The position numbers and the translations under genes are program-made. A DNA stretch of 7,238 nucleotides from JBFHES01 sp041584015 (GTDB taxonomy: Bacteria > Bacteroidota > Bacteroidia > Bacteroidales > M50B96), in the NCBI GenBank assembly GCA_041584015.1, contig JBFHES010000232.1, positions 1-7,238 on the forward strand, given 5' to 3'. Below, in pieces: positions 1-5,821 of this stretch. Position 1 is the first letter of the stretch; every line of letters starts with the position of its first letter. The notes under the pieces are model-generated. The model had not been told where the DNA came from and did no database searches. It saw only the letters and a program-made list of their open reading frames with translations.

Positions 1-5
1 AAATC

Positions 6-36
6 TAAAAAAGAGCAGGCTGCATAAGTAGCTCTC
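6..36 (-). terminator. Possible rho-independent terminator after the ABC permease gene
   Basis: On the minus strand, just past the permease stop codon, GAGAGC (36-31) can pair with GCTCTT (16-11) to form a six-pair stem with one G-U pair and a 14-nt loop, running directly into a six-T tract (12-7). This is where a terminator for the six-gene minus-strand block would be expected. The stem is short and the loop is long, so the call is tentative. Confidence 0.35.
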
Positions 37-71
37 AAAATACAGGTTGTAAGCAAACCTTAATGGTTCGC

Positions 72-902
72 TTACCCTTTTAAATCCCGTTTTTTTAGGA
101 TATATATTATTCCGCTTAAATAGATAACAAACCAGCCTATGCTTATTGCCAAGGCTTTTATGGAGATGTTATCATTAATTTCCTGAAAGATATATCTACC
201 AAATGGCAGGTCAATTAGGCTTTTCATCGAGTTTATAGGAAAGAACGGCGTTATTGAAGGCATGATTCCTTCCTTGAAAAATGGAGCATTCTCGAATATC
301 ACCACAATTATTGGCTCGAACATGATGCTATAGAGGAACAGCGCTACAATTACAAATCCCGACTTTTTAATAATCAGAGAAAGTAAAAATGCCATGGTGC
401 AAAATAGAACAATCTGAAAAAAGTAGGCAGCTACAAACTCAAGTTCATCAAAAATAAATTTGCTTTCCAGTACACTTGAATAAATACTGCCATGTATAAG
501 ACCGAGCGCAACTAACACCAATGTGCTAATGCCGGCCAAACTTAAAATCAGCATCATCTTGCTCATAAGGTATTCGCGCTTACTTATTCCATCAATAATG
601 TTTTGCCTAAGTGTGTTGTAGGTAACATCATTATTTACCGAGATGATTACAATGAATGTTAAGAGAATAATTCCATATGAAGCAAGGTAGGTAAGGTTTT
701 GCCAAATATCTGGAAAATCGTAGATAGGTATAATTGTCGGATCGATACCTTCAAGTTCTACACCTTTATCTTTAAGCCATTCGAGAAAATAACCGCCGCC
801 AGCTGCAATAACTGTAAGTGCGAGCAAATACATTCCTAACAGAATCCAGAACACGCGATAGTTCTTCAGCTTTAACCATTCTAGTTTAAGTGTCCTAATC
901 AT
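72..902 (-). CDS. ABC-2 type transporter permease
   Basis: This is the membrane subunit of an ABC transporter, predicted to sit in the inner membrane and work with the ATPase encoded just upstream. The 276-residue protein has six hydrophobic segments, at about residues 17-38, 70-89, 116-137, 157-177, 182-203 and 248-268. A short basic N-terminus (LKLEWLKLKNYR) comes before the first helix. The polar cytoplasmic loop at 90-115 (with N-x-LRQN and SKREYL) is typical of ABC-2 permeases of the BcrB/NatB kind and probably contacts the ATPase. A periplasmic loop of about 30 residues lies between helices 1 and 2. The ATG at 902 overlaps the ATPase stop by 8 bp, so the two are translationally coupled. 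The substrate cannot be read from the sequence. Related pairs export peptides or antibiotics, or act in envelope maintenance. It is the last gene of the sigma-factor block. Confidence 0.85.
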   Translation of the reverse strand: MIRTLKLEWLKLKNYRVFWILLGMYLLALTVIAAGGGYFLEWLKDKGVELEGIDPTIIPIYDFPDIWQNLTYLASYGIILLTFIVIISVNNDVTYNTLRQNIIDGISKREYLMSKMMLILSLAGISTLVLVALGLIHGSIYSSVLESKFIFDELEFVAAYFFQIVLFCTMAFLLSLIIKKSGFVIVALFLYSIMFEPIIVVIFENAPFFKEGIMPSITPFFPINSMKSLIDLPFGRYIFQEINDNISIKALAISIGWFVIYLSGIIYILKKRDLKG

Positions 903-1791
903 TTTCTTTAAGGATTTTAAGAAATTCTTGTTCCAGTGAATTGGTGTGAGTTATAAGTCTTTTAAGTACAATCCCGTTTTTGAAACACCATGCATTTACA
1001 TCAGTGGCATCAAATTGCTCTTTTAAACTAAGATGCAATGATGTTGTGTTCTTTTGCAGTTCTTCCAAGCCATCGAACCTCTTCATTACTTCAGCCAATT
1101 CATCAAGATTATTACTCCTGACTTCAATTCGATTTATTTCACCCAAGGTATCTTTCACAAGACCTTCATGTAGTTTAACACCTTTTCGCAGAATACAAAA
1201 GTGCGTGCAAACTTTCTGCACTTCGTCCAATAAATGGCTAGCCATTATTATGGTTTTACCCTGTGCGGCTATGTCTCGAATAAGCGACCGAACTTCGGCA
1301 ATCCCCTCAGGATCCAGGCCGTTGGTTGGTTCGTCGAGAATAAGCACTGGTGGGTCGGAGAGCAGCGCAGCACCCAGAGAAAGCCGTTGCTTCATTCCTA
1401 AACTATAGGTTTTATATTTATCGTCTTTTCTTTCAAGTAGCCCGACCATTTCTAAAGTGGGTTCAATTCGGTCGGTACTACATTGTTTTATATGTGCCGC
1501 AATTTTGAGGTTTTGGGCCGCTGTTAGGTGTGGGTAAAAGCTTGGCGTTTCCAGCATGGCTCCAATGCGTTTTCTGGCGCTTACACCTTTCATGCCATCA
1601 AACCAACTGAAACTACCTGTGTCTGATGCTACTACATCGAGCACCATTCCTAGGGTTGTTGTTTTACCGCTGCCGTTGGGGCCAAGTATGCCGTATACCT
1701 GACCGGGAAGTACGGTTAAATCGAGTTGATTTACCGCTTGTATTTTTCCGAAGCGTTTTGAGAGTTGCCGTATGGCTAGCGTATGTTCCAA
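895..1791 (-). CDS. ABC transporter ATP-binding protein (BcrA/CcmA type)
   Basis: This is the cytoplasmic ATPase that powers the adjacent ABC-2 permease. The 298-residue protein has a nucleotide-binding domain at about 1-215. It shows Walker A GPNGSGKTT (37-45), a Q-loop region GAMLETPSFYP with Glu81 where many ABC proteins have Gln, a signature SLGMKQRL (130-137), Walker B plus catalytic Glu in LILDEP (150-155), a D-loop GLDP (158-161) and switch His186. The Glu-type Q-loop and the SLGMKQR signature are usual in the bacitracin-exporter (BcrA) branch. A C-terminal extension of about 80 residues follows, as is common in this branch. The start is a TTG, because an in-frame stop lies seven codons upstream with no ATG between, and later Met codons would remove Walker A. 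The TTG begins 2 bp after the stop of the preceding DUF4252 gene, which suggests coupled translation. The transported substrate is unknown. Confidence 0.9.
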   Translation of the reverse strand: MEHTLAIRQLSKRFGKIQAVNQLDLTVLPGQVYGILGPNGSGKTTTLGMVLDVVASDTGSFSWFDGMKGVSARKRIGAMLETPSFYPHLTAAQNLKIAAHIKQCSTDRIEPTLEMVGLLERKDDKYKTYSLGMKQRLSLGAALLSDPPVLILDEPTNGLDPEGIAEVRSLIRDIAAQGKTIIMASHLLDEVQKVCTHFCILRKGVKLHEGLVKDTLGEINRIEVRSNNLDELAEVMKRFDGLEELQKNTTSLHLSLKEQFDATDVNAWCFKNGIVLKRLITHTNSLEQEFLKILKEND

Positions 1792-1793
1792 GC

Positions 1794-2288
1794 TTATCTG
1801 TTTTTAAGTGAGAAAATGTTTAGTACATCACTTTCATTAAAATTCTGAATCATTGCAGGAATCTTCACCCAGTCTATATCTCCCAGCAGATAGAATGCAT
1901 AAACATCTTCTTCTGTCCGGATGATTCCCGTGAGCTCATTTACCTGCGTATCTTTACCATAAATCTGTAGGTTTGTTTTTCCGCCTGTCATAGTGGCTAA
2001 TTCTTCAAAACCTGTTGCCTGATATTCGTTTAACATGCTTCGGTAGCTTTTATCGGCTGCAGCTGTTGAATCAAGTGTATAGATAAGCAGCTTTTCAATA
2101 TTTGTAACCAGATCGTTAAATTCATCGCTTTGGGCAAGATTCAGCATGCGCAAGGTGCTGGGGTAAAAACAGTATTCCTTAATTCGTGTGGAGTCTGTAT
2201 ATGATTTCAGAATGCTTTCTTGCGCCAATAGGGCTTGTGAAAAGCCCATTAGCAAAAGAATGATTATTAGTCTATTTTTCTTCAACAT
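1794..2288 (-). CDS. Secreted DUF4252 domain protein, second copy
   Basis: This is a small exported protein of unknown function. From the ATG at 2288 it has 164 residues; a TTG two codons upstream (2294) is possible but less likely. The N-terminus is a signal peptide: KKNR, a hydrophobic run, then a probable cleavage site at LLAQ/E. There is no lipobox cysteine, so it should be periplasmic or exported rather than lipid-anchored. It shares with its upstream neighbour the order of motifs that suggests DUF4252: a mid-protein G-(F/Y)-EEL-x-T and a C-terminal G-(D/E)-ID-x-x-KI. The remaining sequence has diverged strongly, so the pair is an old duplication. It overlaps the previous gene by 17 bp and ends 2 bp before the ABC ATPase. 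DUF4252 genes are known mainly from Bacteroidota and commonly sit beside ECF sigma factors. A role in sensing or responding to an envelope signal is inferred only. Confidence 0.75.
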   Translation of the reverse strand: MLKKNRLIIILLLMGFSQALLAQESILKSYTDSTRIKEYCFYPSTLRMLNLAQSDEFNDLVTNIEKLLIYTLDSTAAADKSYRSMLNEYQATGFEELATMTGGKTNLQIYGKDTQVNELTGIIRTEEDVYAFYLLGDIDWVKIPAMIQNFNESDVLNIFSLKNR

Positions 2289-2799
2289 TCTCAAGTTTAC
2301 CTAGATTATCCAGACCATTAATTTTCATTGATCTTGCAATTTTAGAAATGTTCTTTAGGTCTATTTCGCCATACAAACTTAGCATTACAAAATTCTTGTT
2401 TCCGCCAACGATCATTATTAACTCTTCAATTTTTCCGTTTTTCTCTTTTATCGAAAAGCGCATGTCTTCCTCTGCATCTTCAACCGTCATAAGTTCTTCG
2501 TAACCGTTGCTGGTCACATCCTTCGTTGCTTTTGCATACAATTTGGCTGCATCAACAACACTATCAGCTGCTAATATTTTTAAGCCTTTAAGTTTACTTA
2601 CTGCATCCAGAAAAGCCTTTTCATCTTCGCCATCAACTTCCAATTCCGTGAAGAGTGAGAACATTTTGGCATTAACAGTTACCTTGGTAAACGCTTCGTT
2701 GTCTGCATATTTTTCAAAGTATTTTGCAATAAGGCTGCCTTGAGCCATGCCTGAAAAAGAGAAGAGCATCATTCCGATAATTAATAATTTGATTTTCAT
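2272..2799 (-). CDS. Secreted DUF4252 domain protein, first copy
   Basis: This exported protein has 175 residues. The signal peptide is MKIKLLIIGMMLFSFSGMAQ, with likely cleavage after MAQ. The mature part is rich in Lys, Glu and Asp. It contains the GYEELMTV segment and a C-terminal block with NFVMLSLYGEIDLKNISKI, the typical core of DUF4252. The length matches that family (about 160-190 residues). No catalytic motif is visible and there are no cysteines in the mature protein. The gene starts 35 bp after the end of the anti-sigma-like gene and overlaps the second DUF4252 gene. The biochemical role of DUF4252 is not known. Its repeated occurrence in ECF sigma operons suggests it belongs to the regulon's output or its signal-sensing arm. 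The family assignment is by recognition of motifs and context, not by a search. Confidence 0.8.
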   Translation of the reverse strand: MKIKLLIIGMMLFSFSGMAQGSLIAKYFEKYADNEAFTKVTVNAKMFSLFTELEVDGEDEKAFLDAVSKLKGLKILAADSVVDAAKLYAKATKDVTSNGYEELMTVEDAEEDMRFSIKEKNGKIEELIMIVGGNKNFVMLSLYGEIDLKNISKIARSMKINGLDNLGKLENVEEK

Positions 2800-2834
2800 G
2801 TTTCTTAGATTTTATGGTTTTTGGTTTTATCTAT

Positions 2835-3266
2835 TTATTGATATTTGATGGCGGTTTTAGCATCGTCAAATTTCGAAATTGCTTCTGCATAGCTGTTGCC
2901 TTTATTCATTCCTGAAGAAATGGTCATTAAGGCCTGACGTGTAATTCTCATTGCTTCTTGTGGATCGTCAACCAGAAACTCGTCTTGTTGATTTACCGAT
3001 CTGATGATGGATACACTGAAAATGATACCGATACTGACAGCTGCAATTGCCAGCCATTTAGGCAATCTAGTTTTCTTGTCGGGTACCTGAAAGCTAATTG
3101 GCGACTTAAGCTTAGCTGATTGCTGAATCTGCTTGAAGTAATCCGCTTCGGCACCGGCATCCCTATTTTTGTTATAGTATGCTTTCAGCAGGCGTTCTTC
3201 TTCAATGGTCGATTCGCCTGCCCAATATTTTTCCTGTATTGCTTTAATTCGCGATTCCATATTCAT
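2835..3266 (-). CDS. Single-pass membrane protein, probable anti-sigma factor
   Basis: This 143-residue protein has a cytoplasmic N-terminal part (1-70), one transmembrane helix (about 71-88, LAIAAVSIGIIFSVSII) and a C-terminal part of about 55 residues predicted to be periplasmic. The N-terminal KYWAGESTIEEERLLKAYY resembles the start of many small Bacteroidota proteins encoded directly after ECF sigma factors. The C-terminal part includes DPQEAMRITRQALMTISSGMNKG, also typical of that group. No zinc-binding HxxxCxxC motif is present, so this is not a ZAS-type anti-sigma factor. The expected role, inferred from position and topology, is to hold the sigma factor at the membrane until a signal arrives. 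The chosen start is ATG 3266. TTG 3269 and ATG 3260 are alternatives. The gene overlaps the 3' end of the sigma gene by 23 bp, which favours coupled, balanced synthesis. Confidence 0.7.
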   Translation of the reverse strand: MNMESRIKAIQEKYWAGESTIEEERLLKAYYNKNRDAGAEADYFKQIQQSAKLKSPISFQVPDKKTRLPKWLAIAAVSIGIIFSVSIIRSVNQQDEFLVDDPQEAMRITRQALMTISSGMNKGNSYAEAISKFDDAKTAIKYQ

Positions 3267-3753
3267 CAACTTTTTGCATTTCTAATTTTATTTTTGCGCG
3301 GGTTCGGTGCAGCGAAACTTTGACTTCGCTCAAGTTCAGATTCAAAATTTCAGCTATTTCCTGATAGGCCATTTCTTCGATTTCACGTAAATGAAAAATC
3401 TCCTGATGCTTTTCGGGTAAGGTTTTTACAATCTTGTTCAGCCAGTTTAAATGATCGCTTGCAATGGTCGAATCATCAGTTGTTTCCGATGCACTTACAT
3501 TCAGTTCCTCATCCGTAATAATCGTGAAACGATTCATTTTAACCCAATCGTAACATTGGTTTCGTGTAATGCGCATAGCCCAGGAGTCGGGGCTTTTAAT
3601 TTCAGGAAGCTTTTCGCGTTTGTCCCATATTTTCATGAGGCATTCCTGTACCACATCAGCAGCTGTTTCGCTGTTTTTCAAAATCGAATAAGCGTATCTG
3701 TACATCTTATCCGAGCTTGGCATTATATATTTTTCAAACAGTGCTTTTGACAT
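3244..3753 (-). CDS. ECF (RpoE-type) RNA polymerase sigma factor
   Basis: This is a 169-residue extracytoplasmic-function sigma factor that would direct RNA polymerase to a small set of promoters. Region 2 covers about residues 9-76. It has the core-binding helix VVQECLMKIWDKREKL (34-49) and the -10-recognising segment SWAMRITRNQCYDWVKMNR (57-75). A variable linker with many Ser, Thr and Asp residues (80-100) leads into region 4 (about 104-160), with TLPEKHQEIFHLREIE and the helix-turn-helix AYQEIAEILNLNLSEVKVSL, which should read the -35 element. No region 1 or 3 and no extra C-terminal domain is present, as expected for a minimal ECF protein. It is the first gene of the block. Autoregulation is likely by analogy with other ECF operons, and the upstream DNA has a candidate ECF promoter. 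Confidence 0.93.
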   Translation of the reverse strand: MSKALFEKYIMPSSDKMYRYAYSILKNSETAADVVQECLMKIWDKREKLPEIKSPDSWAMRITRNQCYDWVKMNRFTIITDEELNVSASETTDDSTIASDHLNWLNKIVKTLPEKHQEIFHLREIEEMAYQEIAEILNLNLSEVKVSLHRTRAKIKLEMQKVDEYGIAN

Positions 3754-3763
3754 GATGCTGAGG

Positions 3764-3789
3764 AGACGCTACGAAAATACGAAAGTTAC
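3764..3789 (-). promoter_or_regulatory. Candidate ECF-type autoregulatory promoter
   Basis: On the minus strand, GTAAC (3789-3785) is followed after exactly 16 bases by CGTCT (3768-3764). The -35 AAC core, the 16-base spacing and the CGTC-like -10 fit the general pattern of ECF sigma promoters. The site lies directly in front of the sigma gene, as an autoregulated promoter would. Weakness: the transcription start would fall only a few bases before the ATG at 3753, giving a nearly leaderless mRNA. An overlapping TAACTTTC (7 of 8 to the Bacteroidota housekeeping -7 element TAnnTTTG) is an alternative reading of the same bases. Confidence 0.3.
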
Positions 3790-3827
3790 AAGATGCGAAA
3801 AATAATTTCGACTAGGACATTATTTCG
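3772..3827. repeat. Cluster of five CGAAA/TTTCG pentamers upstream of the sigma gene
   Basis: In plus-strand terms CGAAA occurs at 3772-3776, 3780-3784 and 3796-3800, and TTTCG at 3806-3810 and 3823-3827. The third and fourth form an inverted repeat with a 5-bp centre, CGAAA-AATAA-TTTCG. The fourth and fifth sit in a 10-bp direct repeat (ATAATTTCGA, ATTATTTCGA) with starts 17 bp apart. The orientation switches once, at the centre, so the whole cluster has loose two-fold symmetry. It covers the interval where promoter and operator of the sigma operon should be. Confidence 0.45.
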
Positions 3828-3873
3828 ATGTAGAAAGAGTGCGCCTAATGTGCTGTATATACCATTATAACTG

Positions 3874-3904
3874 CAAAGACCCTGAATCATGCTCAGGGTC
3901 TTTG
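3874..3904 (-). terminator. Rho-independent terminator after the outer-membrane barrel gene
   Basis: CAAAGACCCTGA (3874-3885) and TCAGGGTCTTTG (3893-3904) form a perfect 12-bp stem with a 7-nt loop. The A and T tracts are part of the stem, a form frequent in Bacteroidota. There is no extra U-tract after the stem on the minus strand. It lies 51 bp past the stop of the barrel gene and before the sigma operon, so it should separate those two transcripts. The symmetry would let it work on either strand, but no plus-strand gene ends here. Confidence 0.8.
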
Positions 3905-3908
3905 AATG

Positions 3909-3943
3909 AATATTAATTTCTAAATAATTAGAAATATTAATTT
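3909..3943. repeat. AT-rich direct repeat enclosing an inverted repeat
   Basis: AATATTAATTT occurs at 3909-3919 and again at 3933-3943. Between and overlapping these, ATTTCTAA (3916-3923) and TTAGAAAT (3928-3935) are a perfect 8-bp inverted repeat with a 4-base centre. It lies between the barrel gene's stop and its GC-rich terminator. It may be an auxiliary 3' hairpin that protects the mRNA end, but low sequence complexity makes chance a real alternative. Confidence 0.4.
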
Positions 3944-3955
3944 TATTGATGCGGT

Positions 3956-4561
3956 TTAGATGAAGCCCAAAACAAGAGAGAGGTTATGCAGGTAGAGTGA
4001 TTGTAATTCCGGATCACTATTAATATTGGTGAGGCCGTATGAATAACGAATCTCCGGAGCCAAGGTAAAGTACTTTAACTTTTTGGCGATGCCTACACCC
4101 AGATTTACAGCCATGGTGGAGCCATGTGTAAACTCAGTAGTTGTTTTGCTTTGTGCTTTTAATGGTTGCTTAAATTCCGGACCAACTAAAATGTACGGGC
4201 TCATATTACTAGTATTCAACTTGAATTTTGCCAGCATATTTAGGTTGATGGTAGCAGGATAAACATCCTCAATAGTATGCTTTTTTTTTATATAGCGAGT
4301 ATCGTTAAAAGCAATCTCAGCTTTTGGTGCCAGGGAGAACCAATTGTTTAATTGGTATTCCATAATAATACCTAACTGAAATGAACTGCCATTTTCAAGT
4401 TGCTGCTCCTTTGTTAACTCATGCGCAGAGCTGAGCATGCTGTATCCAACTCCAAGGTTGAAACCATATTTAAATTTAGAGGGAGTTACCTGTTCGCTTC
4501 CTTGCGCGTAAGACAAATATGCAAGAGCCATGATCATTAACATTAAAACTACTTTTCTCAT
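3956..4561 (-). CDS. Outer-membrane beta-barrel protein (PorT-like family)
   Basis: This is a 201-residue predicted outer-membrane protein. Residues 1-20 are a signal peptide (MRKVVLMLMIMALAYLSYAQ) with cleavage near YAQ/G. The mature protein shows eight alternating amphipathic strands: KYGFNLGVGYSML, SFQLGIIMEYQL, FSLAPKAEIAF, TINLNMLAKFKL, MSPYILVGPEF, TMAVNLGVGIAK, FTLAPEIRYSYGL and LHNLSLVLGFI. They are separated by polar loops and short turns. Eight strands and about 180 mature residues match the small barrels annotated as 'porin family' or PorT-like in Bacteroidota. The protein ends in a hydrophobic strand, as barrel-assembly substrates do, though the last residue is Ile after Phe rather than Phe itself. 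It has no OmpA peptidoglycan-binding domain. The 116-bp gap upstream and the strong terminator downstream suggest a single-gene unit. The specific function is unknown. Confidence 0.8.
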   Translation of the reverse strand: MRKVVLMLMIMALAYLSYAQGSEQVTPSKFKYGFNLGVGYSMLSSAHELTKEQQLENGSSFQLGIIMEYQLNNWFSLAPKAEIAFNDTRYIKKKHTIEDVYPATINLNMLAKFKLNTSNMSPYILVGPEFKQPLKAQSKTTTEFTHGSTMAVNLGVGIAKKLKYFTLAPEIRYSYGLTNINSDPELQSLYLHNLSLVLGFI

Positions 4562-4677
4562 TTTATTTGGTTTAGGTTATTAAATAAGAAGTAGCTCTAT
4601 GTCATATGTTTTTTTTGATATGCTGCTTGAACGTTCTATAAATTGAATTATTTTATTTCAGCTCTATATTAACAAAT

Positions 4678-5568
4678 TTAGAGTTCACGTTGATACTCTT
4701 CTCGCAGATTCACCAGTTCCGGATTGCATATGGCATCATTTACCTGATTAAGAAATTTTTGCTTGTCGCGTCCAAGAACACCTTTTAAAACAAGGTAATT
4801 GGAAGCATGGTCGCTTCTGAAAATAGTTTCCTTTAGTTCTGTTTCCCTTAAAAACTGTTGCATCTCTTCAATGAGCTCTATGGTAGAAAGCGGTGTAAAT
4901 GTTCCTTTGTGTTTCAGTTGATAATCCGCCAGACCTTTATATAATGAGAGAACAAGTGTTGATGCATATTTAGGTTGGGTTTCATTCAATAGCTTGGCCG
5001 AATTAATTGCATGTTGCTTGCTAAGCTCTTTACCTCCTAAACCATTAATTATCATAACTGAACTATGCAGGCCAGCGGCTTTCGACTTATTTAAGCCAGT
5101 AATTGTAGAATCGTAAGTTTCGCCTTTATTAATATTGCTTAAAACCTGATCATCACCTGATTCAATACCAACATACAACAAATCAAGTCCGGCATGTTTG
5201 AGCTCACGTAATTCTTGCTCAGATTTTCTGTTAAGGTTTCCGGGTGAAGCGTATGTGGAAACTCTGGTTAGTCTTGGGAATGTTTGTTTTAGTTTGTTTA
5301 GGATATTAACTAAGCGCTTGGTCGATAGTACTAATGGATCTCCGTCTGCTAAAAATACTCTTCGTATCTGCTGGGCATAGGGAGCAAAGGCATCTATGTC
5401 TGCAAACACATCGCTTTCATTTCTTGCTTTAAATTGCTTGGTGGAATACATCTCGCAAAAGCTGCATTTGTTCCACGAACAGCCAAGCGTGACTTGAATT
5501 ATTAATGAGCGACCTTCGCTAGGCGGACGAAAAAGTGGCTCGTCGTAACTTATTGGATAATTAAACAT
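4678..5568 (-). CDS. Radical SAM protein of unknown function
   Basis: This 296-residue cytoplasmic enzyme probably binds a [4Fe-4S] cluster and cleaves S-adenosylmethionine to a 5'-deoxyadenosyl radical. The cluster motif is GCSWNKCSFCEMY, with Cys30, Cys35 and Cys38. That is CX4CX2C, one residue longer than the usual CX3CX2C, but the form GC-x-x-N-(K/R)-C-x-FC-x-MY is familiar from one COG1032-like group. Further radical SAM elements are ADGDPL (74-79), YVGIESGDD (132-140) and VMIINGLGG (171-179). The C-terminal block IFRSDHASNYLVLKGVLGRDK (about 249-269) is characteristic of the same group. There is no B12-binding domain, no TRAM domain and no SPASM cysteine cluster, so it is not a methylthiotransferase or an evident peptide-modifying maturase. 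The substrate is unknown. Its start is the ATG at 5568, facing a divergently transcribed sensor gene. Confidence 0.85.
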   Translation of the reverse strand: MFNYPISYDEPLFRPPSEGRSLIIQVTLGCSWNKCSFCEMYSTKQFKARNESDVFADIDAFAPYAQQIRRVFLADGDPLVLSTKRLVNILNKLKQTFPRLTRVSTYASPGNLNRKSEQELRELKHAGLDLLYVGIESGDDQVLSNINKGETYDSTITGLNKSKAAGLHSSVMIINGLGGKELSKQHAINSAKLLNETQPKYASTLVLSLYKGLADYQLKHKGTFTPLSTIELIEEMQQFLRETELKETIFRSDHASNYLVLKGVLGRDKQKFLNQVNDAICNPELVNLREEYQREL

Positions 5569-5649
5569 GCTTTAAATTTATGTGGTGCAAAATAAGTAAA
5601 ACCATTATTGCGATATGAATAATACCATATGTTTATTCAAACTCATTCT

Positions 5650-5669
5650 ATATTAATGCTCATTAGTAT
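5650..5669. promoter_or_regulatory. Near-palindrome in the divergent intergenic region (possible operator)
   Basis: ATATTAATG (5650-5658) and CATTAGTAT (5661-5669) are inverted copies with one mismatch around a 2-bp centre. A CTCATT direct repeat at 5642-5647 and 5660-5665 overlaps it. The dyad lies 81 bp before the radical SAM start and 152 bp before the sensor start, a place where a dimeric regulator could act on both genes. It is AT-rich, so chance symmetry cannot be ruled out. The remainder of the 253-bp region shows no further structure that can be supported. Confidence 0.3.
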
Positions 5670-5821
5670 TATAACCGTTGGTGTTTGACGATTTTCGTAA
5701 ATTAGTAACCGAGAAACAAAAGATGGTAAATAGGCTTGATTTTGGGTAAGTATGCCATTATAAAGGAATAATTTGTAGCTTGCTAACGGCTAAATAAGAA
5801 AACAAGCATAGTATTTCATGT

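Noticed and set aside
980..1408. Plus-strand open frame of 142 codons opposite the ABC ATPase
   Set aside because: It is antisense to a gene with complete ABC motifs; its product is Ser/Arg/Leu-rich with no domain or signal and no start context.
2835..3269. FecR-type or zinc-binding (ZAS) anti-sigma factor identity for the gene after the sigma factor
   Set aside because: It lacks the FecR periplasmic domain (too short) and has no HxxxCxxC motif; only the general single-pass topology is supported.
3451..3750. Plus-strand open frame of 99 codons opposite the sigma factor; similar frames at 1626-1811, 2507-2743, 3120-3323 and 5198-5380
   Set aside because: All lie antisense within well-supported genes, have no recognisable domain and are best explained as reading-frame shadows.
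4593..4667. AGCTCTAT direct repeat (4593-4600 and 4660-4667) and the 8-bp palindrome GAACGTTC (4629-4636)
   Set aside because: Both are short and isolated, with no link to a promoter that can be recognised.
4673..4680. Minus-strand TAAATTTG, an exact match to TAnnTTTG, upstream of the barrel gene
   Set aside because: No TTTG or TTG is found at the proper distance upstream, and the element overlaps the radical SAM stop codon; it may be chance in AT-rich DNA.
5741..5775. Possible Bacteroidota promoter for the sensor gene: TTTG (5741-5744) and TAATTTG (5769-5775)
   Set aside because: The -7 element lacks one base against TAnnTTTG and the 24-base spacer is longer than usual, so the match is too weak to annotate.
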